From positions 1,630,997-1,694,996 of the forward strand of contig NZ_JAERSF010000001.1 of the NCBI RefSeq assembly GCF_016735615.1: DNA of 64,000 nt, read 5' to 3'. The DNA comes from Flavobacterium tagetis (GTDB lineage: Bacteria > Bacteroidota > Bacteroidia > Flavobacteriales > Flavobacteriaceae). Below, in pieces: positions 24,278 to 33,029 of the stretch (position 1 is its first letter; every line of letters starts with the position of its first letter). The notes beneath the pieces are model-generated. The model was given only the letters and a program-made list of their open reading frames with translations, was not told the origin of the DNA and made no database searches. Position numbers and translations under genes: made by a program.

Positions 24278-24314
24278 TACTTTCATTTTTTCAATAACTA
24301 TAAAAGGTAAGCTT

Positions 24315-26708
24315 ATGTATGTAGTAAAAAGAGATGGCCACAGAGAGCCCGTAATGTTTGATAAGATTACAGAAAGAATCAAAAAATTGTGTTACGGCTT
24401 AAATGAGCTCGTAGATCCAGTTAAGGTAGCCATGAGAGTTATCGAAGGATTGTATGATGGGGTTTCGACTTCTGAATTGGATAATCTTGCTGCAGAAACG
24501 GCGGCTTCTATGACAATTGCGCATCCTGATTATGCTCAATTGGCAGCTCGTATAGCTATTTCTAATCTACATTCAAATACTAAAAAATCTTTCTCAGAAA
24601 CGATGAAAGATATGTATCACTACGTAAATCCAAGAAATGGACAAGATGCTCCATTAATTGCTGATGATGTTTACAAAGTGATTCAGGATAATGCTGCTTT
24701 TTTAGATTCTCATATTATTTACACAAGAGATTTTAATTACGATTACTTTGGTTTTAAAACCTTAGAGCGTTCTTATCTTCTTAAGATTAACGGAAAAATC
24801 GTTGAGCGTCCGCAGCACATGTTAATGCGTGTTTCTGTTGGTATTCACTTGGACGATTTAAAATCGGTTATTGAAACTTATGATTTAATGTCTAAAAAGT
24901 TCTTCACGCACGCAACGCCAACGTTGTTCAATGCAGGAACTCCAAAACCTCAAATGTCTTCTTGTTTCCTTTTGGCAATGCAGGATGATAGTATTGATGG
25001 TATTTATGATACATTAAAACAAACAGCAAAAATCTCACAATCTGCGGGAGGAATCGGACTTTCTATTCATAACGTTCGTGCGACAGGATCTTATATTCGT
25101 GGAACGAACGGAACTTCAAACGGAATTGTTCCGATGTTGAGAGTTTTCAACGATACAGCTCGTTATGTAGATCAAGGCGGCGGAAAACGTAAAGGAAGTT
25201 TTGCGATTTACATCGAAACTTGGCATGCCGATATCTTCGATTTCCTGGATTTAAAGAAAAACCACGGAAAAGAAGAAATGCGTGCAAGAGATTTATTCTT
25301 CGCAATGTGGACTTCAGATTTATTCATGAAACGTGTTCAAGAAGATTCAACTTGGACTTTAATGTGTCCAAACGAATGTCCAGGTTTATATGATGTTTAT
25401 GGAGACGAATTTGAAGCGTTATATACAGATTACGAATTTAGAGGAAAAGGAAGAAAAACAATCCGTGCTCGTGAGTTATGGGAGAAAATCCTAGAATCAC
25501 AAATCGAGACTGGAACACCATATATGTTGTACAAAGATGCAGCAAACCGTAAATCGAACCACAAGAATTTAGGAACAATCCGTTCTTCTAACTTGTGTAC
25601 AGAGATTATGGAGTTTACTTCTAAAGACGAAATCGCAGTTTGTAACTTGGCTTCAATCTCATTGCCAATGTTTATTGAAAATGGACAGTTTGATCACCAA
25701 GCACTTTACAACGTTACAAAACGTGTAACTCGTAACTTGAACAAAGTAATCGACAGAAACTACTATCCAGTAAAAGAAGCTGAAAACTCAAACATGCGTC
25801 ACCGTCCAGTTGGTTTAGGTGTGCAAGGTTTAGCAGATGCTTTCATTATGTTGCGTATGCCGTTTACAAGTGATGAAGCTAAAAAATTAAACCAAGAGAT
25901 TTTCGAAACTTTATACTTCGCAGCTTGTACCGCTTCTATGGAAATGGCAAAAGAAGAAGGACCATATTCAACTTTTGAAGGTTCTCCAATGTCACAAGGA
26001 GAATTCCAGCACAATATGTGGGGAATGAAAGATGAAGAATTATCAGGCCGTTGGGATTGGGCTTCATTAAGAAAAGAAGTAATGGAGCACGGAGTTCGTA
26101 ACTCATTGTTAGTTGCACCAATGCCAACTGCATCGACTTCTCAAATCTTAGGAAACAACGAAGCTTTCGAACCATATACTTCAAACATTTATACACGTCG
26201 TGTATTGTCTGGAGAGTTCATAGTAGTAAACAAACATTTACTAGAAGATTTAGTAAAATTAGGTTTATGGAACGAAGATTTGAAACAAGAAATTATGCGT
26301 CATAATGGTTCTGTTCAAAACATCAATATCATTCCACAAGACTTAAAAGATCTTTACAAAACAGTTTGGGAAATGTCGATGAAAGATATTATCGATATGT
26401 CTCGTCAAAGAGGATATTTCATTGATCAGTCGCAATCATTGAACTTGTTCATGCAGGATGCTAACTATTCTAAATTGACGTCAATGCACTTCTACGCTTG
26501 GCAGTCTGGTTTAAAAACAGGAATGTATTACTTAAGAACAAAAGCGGCTGTTGATGCAATTAAGTTCACATTAAACAACGATAAAAAAGAAGAAACAGTT
26601 CCGTCTTTAGTTCAAGAAACTGAAGCAATCAGCGTTGAGGATTATAAAGCGATGCTTTTAAAAGCACAAGCAGCAGATCCTGAGGATTGTGAGATGTGCG
26701 GGTCTTAA
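24315..26708 (+). CDS. nrdA: Ribonucleotide reductase, class I, large (alpha) subunit
   Basis: Reduces ribonucleoside diphosphates to deoxy forms. The 797-residue protein starts with an ATP-cone ([20 protein letters not shown], about residues 4-23), so dATP/ATP activity regulation is likely. The active-site Cys occurs in [13 protein letters not shown], the partner region in NLCTEIMEF and CNLASISLP, and the swinging C-terminal tail ends [10 protein letters not shown], with the CxxC that delivers electrons from thioredoxin or glutaredoxin. All catalytic elements are present. It follows nrdB with a structured 262-bp spacer and ends at a terminator. Confidence 0.95.
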   Translation: MYVVKRDGHREPVMFDKITERIKKLCYGLNELVDPVKVAMRVIEGLYDGVSTSELDNLAAETAASMTIAHPDYAQLAARIAISNLHSNTKKSFSETMKDMYHYVNPRNGQDAPLIADDVYKVIQDNAAFLDSHIIYTRDFNYDYFGFKTLERSYLLKINGKIVERPQHMLMRVSVGIHLDDLKSVIETYDLMSKKFFTHATPTLFNAGTPKPQMSSCFLLAMQDDSIDGIYDTLKQTAKISQSAGGIGLSIHNVRATGSYIRGTNGTSNGIVPMLRVFNDTARYVDQGGGKRKGSFAIYIETWHADIFDFLDLKKNHGKEEMRARDLFFAMWTSDLFMKRVQEDSTWTLMCPNECPGLYDVYGDEFEALYTDYEFRGKGRKTIRARELWEKILESQIETGTPYMLYKDAANRKSNHKNLGTIRSSNLCTEIMEFTSKDEIAVCNLASISLPMFIENGQFDHQALYNVTKRVTRNLNKVIDRNYYPVKEAENSNMRHRPVGLGVQGLADAFIMLRMPFTSDEAKKLNQEIFETLYFAACTASMEMAKEEGPYSTFEGSPMSQGEFQHNMWGMKDEELSGRWDWASLRKEVMEHGVRNSLLVAPMPTASTSQILGNNEAFEPYTSNIYTRRVLSGEFIVVNKHLLEDLVKLGLWNEDLKQEIMRHNGSVQNINIIPQDLKDLYKTVWEMSMKDIIDMSRQRGYFIDQSQSLNLFMQDANYSKLTSMHFYAWQSGLKTGMYYLRTKAAVDAIKFTLNNDKKEETVPSLVQETEAISVEDYKAMLLKAQAADPEDCEMCGS

Positions 26709-26766
26709 TTTTTCTTAGAAGAAAGAAAATAAAATAAAGAGTAAAGATTTTATTCTCAATTAATAG

Positions 26767-26800
26767 AAAAGCAGTTATTGTAATGATAGCTGCTTTTTTT
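26767..26800 (+). terminator. Terminator after nrdA
   Basis: AAAAGCAG (26767-26774) pairs with CTGCTTTT (26790-26797), then a T run to 26800. Confidence 0.75.
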
Positions 26801-26817
26801 AATTGTATTATTGGATA

Positions 26818-28263
26818 ATGAAAAAAAACATAAAGAGTATACAAAACGAAATTGCCGTAATTAAAAGCTTTCTTTTAGAAGGATTATTCAATATTGAACA
26901 CGATGATTGTTTTGCTATAAATAACTGTGAATTTTTGCTTTCCAAAGAAGCAAATAATAATTATATTAAATATAGCCTAAAACTAAAAGATGAATTATTT
27001 CACGACCAAATAACTTTTAAAAAATTAGGTTTCAACGAAAACTTCAAAATTAATTCAGAGAAAGATAGTTTTGTAATACCTTCAAAAAGTGTTAATAAGC
27101 TCAAAGGAAAAAGATTTGTCTCGTCAAAGGAATTAAAAGGTGAATTATCAAAAATATATTCAGAATCTTTTCCTCTAGAGTCTAATTCAATATTTCGCTT
27201 AATTTTAAAAACAGAAATAGAACACTTAACTACAATATTTTTGGGTACAGATTATGTCTGTGATAAAATCCATTATAGTTTAGGATTATTTAGAATAGAA
27301 GTTGATGATGTGGAATATCATATTTATAGGCATAAAATAAATGATGAGAATTATTTAATAATTGATTGTTTGAATACTTTAGATTTTTCTTCTTTTAAAA
27401 AAGTGAGTGAATTAATAATAAAATCAATCGCTTTCTTAACTGGAAATTGGTATCAAAAAGAAAATTATTTTTTTGCCTACGATTCTAATGAATTTAAGGA
27501 AGTGAAAAGTTATTACTATGAGTCTTTAGGAGATTCTATTATTTCTAATCACGAAATAATAAATCCAACTCAATTTAGAAGTTATGTTGAAGATGATTAT
27601 ATAGAAAAGCAAAAACTTGTAGACTTGCTTTTTTCAGAGAATAAAATGAGCGAATTTATAATTCAATTAAAATCAAAACCAGAACTTGAAAGAACAGTTG
27701 ATTTGATTATTGAAGGTAACGGAATTAAATCTCCCTTAATTAGATGTAGTATTTTTAGCGTAGCTATGGAAACAATAGTTTCTTTAATACATAAAGAGAA
27801 CAAAACGTTTTTTACACCACTTAAAAGCACATCGGAACTCAATGCTTTAAAAGAATCTTTTCGTTTAATTATCTCCGAAAACAAAGACAAATTCAATGAT
27901 TTAGAAATAGAGGTTTTAAATAAGAAGATAGATTATTTAAATACTCCATTTAATGCAGATAAGTATTTATTAGCATATAAATTTTATCAAATCGAGTTAC
28001 CAGAAAATTTAATTAAACTTTTAAAAACAAGAAATCTCTTTTTTCATGGATCAATCCCTTATAAAGGTCTGGATGTAAAAACTAAAATGAAAGAGTTTAA
28101 TCTTGATGCTGATAGAATTCATTTATTAGTTTCAATTTTAATATTGAAATATTTCAACTATAAAGGTCATATAAAAAATCACGCTGCATATAGAATGGAA
28201 ACGGAGAATTATTATGATGAATTAGGACTTGAAATTCGAGAAAGTTCTTTTTATAGAATATAA
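26818..28263 (+). CDS. Orphan HEPN-motif protein, possible anti-phage/abortive infection RNase
   Basis: A 481-residue soluble protein from ATG 26818; a TTG start 15 bp upstream overlaps the terminator. The C-terminal part contains LLKTRNLFFHGSIPYKG: Arg405-Asn-Leu-Phe-Phe-His410, the R(N)xxxH motif of HEPN RNases, followed by Gly. The preceding region is helical. The rest (residues 1-300) is a mixed fold with no recognised motif. ApeA-type abortive-infection proteins have a similar C-terminal HEPN and N-terminal domain, but I cannot confirm ApeA. Base composition is more AT-rich than its neighbours, it has no paralogue here, and it interrupts the space between nrdA and DUF1800. All suggest a horizontally acquired gene. 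A chance RNxxxH match is the alternative. Confidence 0.6.
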   Translation: MKKNIKSIQNEIAVIKSFLLEGLFNIEHDDCFAINNCEFLLSKEANNNYIKYSLKLKDELFHDQITFKKLGFNENFKINSEKDSFVIPSKSVNKLKGKRFVSSKELKGELSKIYSESFPLESNSIFRLILKTEIEHLTTIFLGTDYVCDKIHYSLGLFRIEVDDVEYHIYRHKINDENYLIIDCLNTLDFSSFKKVSELIIKSIAFLTGNWYQKENYFFAYDSNEFKEVKSYYYESLGDSIISNHEIINPTQFRSYVEDDYIEKQKLVDLLFSENKMSEFIIQLKSKPELERTVDLIIEGNGIKSPLIRCSIFSVAMETIVSLIHKENKTFFTPLKSTSELNALKESFRLIISENKDKFNDLEIEVLNKKIDYLNTPFNADKYLLAYKFYQIELPENLIKLLKTRNLFFHGSIPYKGLDVKTKMKEFNLDADRIHLLVSILILKYFNYKGHIKNHAAYRMETENYYDELGLEIRESSFYRI

Positions 28264-28320
28264 AATAAACAATATCCCCAAAAAATCCCCGTTCTAATTA
28301 TTACCAAAGACTTTTTCAAA

Positions 28321-28361
28321 ACTTAGCACCTCAGAATCTTAGCAACTTAGTATCTTTTAAA
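28321..28361. repeat. CTTAGCA/CTTAGTATC-type repeat words
   Basis: A run ACTTAGCACCTCAGAATCTT then AGCAACTTAGTATCTT is a half element of the same word family as the arms at 4.9 kb and the words at 31.68-31.72 kb. No inverted partner is seen here. Confidence 0.5.
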
Positions 28362-28412
28362 AAATTAAACCTTTAAAAGAAAGTCGAGTCTTATTGTAAT
28401 AATTTCTGAACA

Positions 28413-29810
28413 ATGAAAAAAAGCAGTCTTTGGTCCTTACGATTAGGTTTTTCAGGAAAACAAGCTTCAAAAATTGAAAAACTCGGCTTAGAAAAATTTC
28501 TAAAGCAATCTTATAATTCAAAATTTGATACAACACTTCCAGACTTTCTGCAAGATCAACCTAAAACTACTTTAGAGTTGAAACAAGTTCGGGAAATAAT
28601 CAAAACTTCAGGTCCTGAATCCAAGAAAGAAATTCAGAAAAAAGAAAATCAAGCCACTGCCGAATTCAAAAAGTGGTGGATTGCGAAAATGCGCACGGAT
28701 GAATTGCCGCTTCGCGAAAACATGGTTTGTTTCTGGCACAATCACTTTGTTTCGACTTCTCAAAAAGTAAAAATCAATTACTGGATTTATCAGCATAATA
28801 TGATTTTGCGCGAAAATGCTTTTGGTAATTTTAAAGAATTAACCAAACAGATTCTAAAATCAAATGCCATGGTTAGGTATCTCGATAATGGAGATAATAA
28901 AAAAGGTAAAGTAAACGAAAATCTAAGTCGTGAATTACTCGAATTATTCACAATCGGAATTGGAAACTATACCGAAAACGATATTAAAAACGGAGCAAAA
29001 GCTTTGGCTGGACTTAATATTGGTGATGAAGGTGCCGTTTATAGAAAAAATATTGAAGACAATAGCGATAAAATTTACTTTGGAAAAACAGGAAACTGGA
29101 AAGCAGATGATTTAGTCGATATTATTTTCGAACAAAAAAACATTCCGTATCTCATTACAAGAAAAATTCTGAAATGGTTTATTTATGATAATCCGCCTGA
29201 AGATTTGGTGGTTTATTATGGCGATTATTTCCGAAAACAAAAGTTTGAAATCGAACCTTTATTGACTAAAATCTTTACAGAGGAATTTAAAAAGGAAAAC
29301 TCTGGAAATAAAATCAAAAATCCGCTGGTTTATATTTTACAGCTTTGTGACGAATTACAGATAAAAAATGTTGATGATGCTGCAATTATGGCATTCATAA
29401 AACAACAGGGAATGGATTTGTACAATCAGGTAAATGTAAAAGGTTGGGACGGTGGAAATTCATGGCTCACCTCGCAGATTTATCTTCAAAGAAATAATAC
29501 GGCCGATTTATTATGCAGCGGAAAGAGTTTGAATCGAAGAGTTTTAAAAACGATGATGAACGGAGTTGAAAAAGAAAAATCGGATTATGAAAAAGTTTCC
29601 GTGAAAGTTGCTTTTGATTCGGATGGAAATAACAAAACCATTATTTCGGAATTATCAGAACGACTTTTATTTAACGTCAGCGATTCGTCTCAAAAAGACA
29701 TGGAAAATCTTTTGAAATACGATTTTGATCCCAAAGACCCGCATGCTGATTTTGCTGTAGTCAGACTTTTTAATTACATCACTAAACTTCCAGAATATCA
29801 ATTAATCTAA
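28413..29810 (+). CDS. DUF1800 family protein
   Basis: A 465-residue protein starting MKKSSLWSLRLGFSGKQASK, with RENMVCFWHNHFVSTSQKVK (about residues 100-120), SRELLELFTIGIGNYTENDI and WKADDLVDIIFEQKNIPYLI. This arrangement matches DUF1800, a family of unknown function nearly always encoded with a DUF1501 protein, as it is here, 13 bp upstream. No signal peptide is evident. The proteins are probably related to exported or surface complexes in Bacteroidota and Planctomycetes, but no biochemical activity is established. Confidence 0.85.
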   Translation: MKKSSLWSLRLGFSGKQASKIEKLGLEKFLKQSYNSKFDTTLPDFLQDQPKTTLELKQVREIIKTSGPESKKEIQKKENQATAEFKKWWIAKMRTDELPLRENMVCFWHNHFVSTSQKVKINYWIYQHNMILRENAFGNFKELTKQILKSNAMVRYLDNGDNKKGKVNENLSRELLELFTIGIGNYTENDIKNGAKALAGLNIGDEGAVYRKNIEDNSDKIYFGKTGNWKADDLVDIIFEQKNIPYLITRKILKWFIYDNPPEDLVVYYGDYFRKQKFEIEPLLTKIFTEEFKKENSGNKIKNPLVYILQLCDELQIKNVDDAAIMAFIKQQGMDLYNQVNVKGWDGGNSWLTSQIYLQRNNTADLLCSGKSLNRRVLKTMMNGVEKEKSDYEKVSVKVAFDSDGNNKTIISELSERLLFNVSDSSQKDMENLLKYDFDPKDPHADFAVVRLFNYITKLPEYQLI

Positions 29811-29823
29811 AAAAGAAGTAATC

Positions 29824-30987
29824 ATGAACAGAAGAAATTTTCTAACACTGACAGGAACTTTCACAGGTGGATTGCTTGTGCTTCCCGATTTTCTACATGC
29901 TTTTGGAACACAACAGAATTTAGTTGTTGGAGAACAGTGTATTGTTTTTGTGCAATTGAATGGAGGAAACGACGGTTTAAATACATTTATTCCATACGAC
30001 GATCCTTTGTATTATGATTTACGAACCAAGATTGCTTTAAACAAAGATTTGGTTGTTGGAAAGAATAAAGGAATGGCATTTCATCCTTCATTAAAGGATT
30101 TTGCCCAAATGCAGCAAAACGGAGATTTGACTGTGATTCAGAATGTCGGTTATCCAGAGCCTATTCGTTCGCATTTTAGAAGCCAAGAAATTTGGCAGAC
30201 TGCAACCGATTCTAATAAATATATAAATGAAGGCTGGCTCGGAAGATTTCTGGATTTGCAATGCAACGGACATCAGGCAACGGCGGGAATCAATTTAGAT
30301 TCAATTGATAATTTGGCTTTAAAAGGTGTTGAACCTAATTTTATCACAGTAAAAGATCCAAACCGATTTAAAGTGAAAGGAAAAGAAGAAAATGTGACTT
30401 TGTCTCAGAATCCGCATTTAGATTTTGTTAGGAAAATTGCCAATTCGGTTACCGAAGGTTCAGATGAAATCCAGAAAGCTTTGGCGAAATCTAAAACGGA
30501 AATCAGTTATCCGAAAACAGAATTATCTAAAAATTTGGAATGGATTGCGCGTTTAATAAAAGGAAACCTAAATTCAAAAGTTTACTACACATCGCTCAAC
30601 GGATTTGATACGCATGATAATCAGCTTGCAATCCACGAACGAAAATTGGCCGATTTAAATGATTCATTATATAGTTTTTATTCTGATTTAAAACAATCGC
30701 AATTATTACAGAACGTCACAATCGTGGTTTTTTCAGAATTTGGAAGACGTGTAAAAGATAATGGAAACGGAACAGATCACGGAACAGCCGCGCCAATGTT
30801 TATCATTGGAGGAAATAACAAAGGAACTATTTTAGGAAATAATCCCAATCTAGCAGACTTGGATAATGGCGATTTAAAATACCAAATCGATTTTAGAAGT
30901 GTGTATGCATCTTTACTAAAAGAAAAAATGAATTTTGATTATGCTAAAATTGGGATTAAAAATGCACCAGTGTCGGGGTTGTTTTGA
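29824..30987 (+). CDS. DUF1501 family protein with Tat signal
   Basis: A 387-residue protein. The start MNRRNFLTLTGTFTGGLLVL has the twin-arginine motif RRNFL, so it is probably exported by Tat after folding. FVQLNGGNDGLNTFIPYDDP near the N-terminus and VFSEFGRRVKDNGNGTDHGT in the last third are the DUF1501 hallmarks, related to sulfatase/alkaline phosphatase-like folds. It is 13 bp downstream of the DUF1800 gene, forming the usual pair. Reaction unknown. The promoter of the downstream toxin-antitoxin pair begins at its 3' end. Confidence 0.85.
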   Translation: MNRRNFLTLTGTFTGGLLVLPDFLHAFGTQQNLVVGEQCIVFVQLNGGNDGLNTFIPYDDPLYYDLRTKIALNKDLVVGKNKGMAFHPSLKDFAQMQQNGDLTVIQNVGYPEPIRSHFRSQEIWQTATDSNKYINEGWLGRFLDLQCNGHQATAGINLDSIDNLALKGVEPNFITVKDPNRFKVKGKEENVTLSQNPHLDFVRKIANSVTEGSDEIQKALAKSKTEISYPKTELSKNLEWIARLIKGNLNSKVYYTSLNGFDTHDNQLAIHERKLADLNDSLYSFYSDLKQSQLLQNVTIVVFSEFGRRVKDNGNGTDHGTAAPMFIIGGNNKGTILGNNPNLADLDNGDLKYQIDFRSVYASLLKEKMNFDYAKIGIKNAPVSGLF

Positions 30988-31022
30988 ATTAAATAATTAG
31001 TAACTAAATTTGCTTAAATTTG
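30984..31022 (+). promoter_or_regulatory. Promoter of the toxin-antitoxin pair with duplicated -7 element
   Basis: TTG (30984-30986), 18-bp spacer, TAAATTTG (31005-31012), then a second TAAATTTG (31015-31022). The direct repeats with a 10-bp period could be alternative starts or an antitoxin operator. The -33 box lies inside the end of the DUF1501 gene. Confidence 0.5.
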
Positions 31023-31044
31023 TATTCACTTTAATAATAAAAAT

Positions 31045-31251
31045 ATGCAAATCAAAAATTTATCTAAATATAGCAATGCTGAAAAAATTGTTTTAGCAGA
31101 GCAGTTATGGGACAGTGTTTCTAAAAATGATTTGGAAATTTCTGATGAAGTAAAAAGAGAATTAGATATTCGTATACAGAATTTAGAAGAAGGAAAAACT
31201 GAACTATATTCTTGGGAAGAAGTTAAGGCTCATTTAAAATCTCTAAGATAA
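31045..31251 (+). CDS. Antitoxin, addiction-module component family (TIGR02574-like)
   Basis: A 68-residue protein. AEKIVLAEQLWDSVSKND and the C-terminal SWEEVKAHLKSLR match the putative addiction module component family, which are unstable antitoxins paired with ParE/RelE toxins. The N-terminal part would bind operator DNA, the C-terminal part the toxin. It directly precedes the toxin gene, with a 1-bp gap, and has its own promoter. Confidence 0.85.
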   Translation: MQIKNLSKYSNAEKIVLAEQLWDSVSKNDLEISDEVKRELDIRIQNLEEGKTELYSWEEVKAHLKSLR

Positions 31252-31252
31252 A

Positions 31253-31552
31253 GTGCATAAACTTCGTTTTGTAAAAGAAGCATTATTTGATGTTGAAGAT
31301 ATTGTTCTTTGGTACGAAGAACAGCGTGTTGGACTTTCTTATGATTTTGAACTTTGTTTAGAGGCTGGAATAGATACAATCTTAAGGAATCCAAATTCGT
31401 TCCAAAAGAAATATAAGAATGTCAAAATTTTATTCATTTCAAGATTTCCTTATGGGATCCATTATAGATTCGAAAATGAGGAAATAATTGTTCTTGGGAT
31501 TTTTCACACTTCTCGTTCTCCTAGAAATTGGTCTAAGAGATTAGGGTTATAA
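31253..31552 (+). CDS. ParE/RelE-type toxin
   Basis: A 99-residue protein starting at GTG 31253 (M HKLRFVKEALFDVEDIVLWY). The segment SFQKKYKNVKILFISRFPYG then IHYRFENEEIIVLGIFHTSR follows the ParE/RelE superfamily layout, with the conserved Tyr and basic residues and a final SPRNW. The target (gyrase for ParE, ribosome-bound mRNA for RelE) cannot be decided. The order antitoxin-toxin with no gap supports a type II system. Confidence 0.85.
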   Translation: MHKLRFVKEALFDVEDIVLWYEEQRVGLSYDFELCLEAGIDTILRNPNSFQKKYKNVKILFISRFPYGIHYRFENEEIIVLGIFHTSRSPRNWSKRLGL

Positions 31553-31630
31553 TTAAGTTTAAAGCAACCATGAATTTAGAGATATTCAATTCACAAATTG
31601 CTTGAGTGTACGTTTTCTGTGTAATTCGAA

Positions 31631-31722
31631 TTAAATAACCACAAAGATTTGCACTAATTCGTGAATTCGTGGCGAAAAAAACTGAGAATCTTAGGAGCTT
31701 AGTATCTCAGCATCTTAGAAAA
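31631..31722. repeat. Intergenic repeat words after the toxin gene
   Basis: The 31553-31850 spacer holds TAATTCGTGAATTCGTGGCG (31655-31674), related to the 12.8 and 49.6 kb elements, then GAATCTTAGGAGCTTAGTAT (31684-31703) of the CTTAG family. An ORF over this stretch (31669-31899) looks spurious. Confidence 0.5.
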
Positions 31723-31829
31723 AGCCATTGTATATATCTCATTTTAAGCCGATTTTTTTATATTATCATACAAAACCTGCTAAATTTGTTAAGAAATCCT
31801 TTTTTGTTTCATAAAATGCAATCTTTTTT

Positions 31830-31859
31830 TTGGCGCACTAAAAATAATTTATACATTCG
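31830..31859 (+). promoter_or_regulatory. Promoter of the pheA leader
   Basis: TTG (31830-31832), 19-bp spacer, TACATTCG (31852-31859; 7 of 8 to TAnnTTTG). The leader peptide starts 30 bp further on. Confidence 0.55.
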
Positions 31860-31888
31860 CAAAGATTTTAAAACAAAACACAAACAAA

Positions 31889-31969
31889 ATGGCAAGTAAC
31901 CGTTTTTATTTTAGCAACAATTTTTATTTCTTCTTTAGTAGAAGTCAGGATTGTGCTATGGTTATTTGA
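31889..31969 (+). CDS. Phe/Tyr-rich leader peptide of the pheA attenuator
   Basis: A 26-residue frame from ATG 31889 to TGA 31967-31969. It has Phe-Tyr-Phe at residues 6-8 and Phe-Tyr-Phe-Phe-Phe at residues 12-16, so 6 Phe and 2 Tyr in 11 codons. The antiterminator half TCAGGATT (31945-31952) lies just after these codons within the frame. A ribosome stalled at Phe codons would leave it free to pair with AATCCTGA (32002-32009); a ribosome reaching the stop would cover it. Composition, position and the downstream pheA fit classic attenuation; that this works in Bacteroidota is inference. Confidence 0.75.
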   Translation: MASNRFYFSNNFYFFFSRSQDCAMVI

Positions 31970-32001
31970 GAAAAATTTTAAGACAAATAAAACTAATATA
32001 C

Positions 32002-32030
32002 AATCCTGATGCAAATCAGGATTTTTTTTT
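32002..32030 (+). terminator. Attenuator terminator upstream of pheA
   Basis: AATCCTGAT (32002-32010) pairs with ATCAGGATT (32015-32023) with loop GCAA, then a T run to 32030. The 5' arm can pair alternatively with TCAGGATT at 31945-31952 (antiterminator). The ATG of pheA is seven bases beyond the T run. Confidence 0.8.
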
Positions 32031-32036
32031 GACTAT

Positions 32037-32864
32037 ATGACAACGAAAATTGCAATACAAGGTATTAAAGGATCATTTCATCATCAGGTTGTGAAAGAGT
32101 ATTTCTCTGAAAATGTGGATATTGATGAGTGTTTATCTTTTGAAGAATTGATCGACAGCCTTATTGCCGGAAAATCTGATCAGGCTGTAATGGCGATCGA
32201 AAATTCAATTGCAGGGCCAATTATCCCGAATTATGCATTGATTGACAAGAATAATTTACACATAATTGGAGAGCATTATTTAAATATTCAGCAGAATTTA
32301 ATGGCTTTAAAAGGTCAGAAAATTGAAGATATAAAAGAAGTTCATTCACACCCAATGGCACTTTTGCAGTGTATGGATTTCTTGAAACAATATCCAACTA
32401 TCAAATTGGTTGAGGATAAAGATACAGCTGAAACAGCAAGAAGAATTCAGGAAAAACAGTTAACAGGAATTGCTGCAATTGCAAGTGAAACGGCAGCTGA
32501 AATGTACGATCTTGATATTATTGCATCATCGATTCAAACAATCAAAAACAACATGACACGTTTCGTAATCATCAAAAAGCAAAATTCATTTTTGCCGGAA
32601 AGCGAAATCAACAGAGCCTCTGTAAAATTTGAATTGGATCATAAAAGAGGAAGTTTAGCAGCGGTTTTAAACGTAATGAGCGACTGCAAATTGAATTTAA
32701 CAAAAATCCAGTCGCTTCCAAAAATTGAAACGCCTTGGAAATATTCATTCTTCGTAGATGTAACATTTGAGAAATACGAAGATTTCGCAAAAGCAAAAGC
32801 GTTATTAAATATAATGGCAGAGTATTTTAAAGTGTTAGGAGAATATAAGAATACAAGGCCTTAA
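32037..32864 (+). CDS. pheA: Prephenate dehydratase
   Basis: Converts prephenate to phenylpyruvate, the last but one step to phenylalanine. The 275-residue protein has the dehydratase fold (VMAIENSIAGPIIPNYALID, residues about 55-75, and NNMTRFVIIKK around 180, with the catalytic Thr-Arg-Phe) followed by an ACT domain (SLAAVLNVMSDCKLNLTKIQ then SLPK), which binds Phe for feedback inhibition. No chorismate mutase domain: that is fused to the DAHP synthase at 35.1 kb. The gene is behind a Phe-rich leader and terminator, so both attenuation and feedback are likely. Confidence 0.95.
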   Translation: MTTKIAIQGIKGSFHHQVVKEYFSENVDIDECLSFEELIDSLIAGKSDQAVMAIENSIAGPIIPNYALIDKNNLHIIGEHYLNIQQNLMALKGQKIEDIKEVHSHPMALLQCMDFLKQYPTIKLVEDKDTAETARRIQEKQLTGIAAIASETAAEMYDLDIIASSIQTIKNNMTRFVIIKKQNSFLPESEINRASVKFELDHKRGSLAAVLNVMSDCKLNLTKIQSLPKIETPWKYSFFVDVTFEKYEDFAKAKALLNIMAEYFKVLGEYKNTRP

Positions 32865-32900
32865 GGAAGTTAAGAGTTAAAGGTTAGAAGTTAAAAGTTT

Positions 32901-32968
32901 TGTCAGGCTGAGCGAAGTCGAAGCCCACGTTCCAATTGGAAAGCCCTTCGACTTCGCTCAGGGTGACA
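32901..32968. repeat. Inverted repeat TGTCAGGCTGAGCGAAG type
   Basis: Arm TGTCAGGCTGAGCGAAGTCG (32901-32920) extends to 32923; the partner at 32946-32968 is its reverse complement with two mismatches in 23. The GC-rich arms differ from the local sequence. It lies between pheA and the aminotransferase. The type is widespread in bacterial genomes as far as I know. Confidence 0.8.
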
Positions 32969-33029
32969 AGTCAAAAAGAGAAAAAGCATAGAGCGTAAAG
33001 CTTAAAGCATATAGCAAAAATTAAAAACA

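Noticed and set aside
31669..31899. 76-codon ORF in the gap before the pheA leader
   Set aside because: It begins in repeat words and ends over the leader promoter region and leader ATG; composition is that of AT-rich non-coding DNA. No support as a gene.
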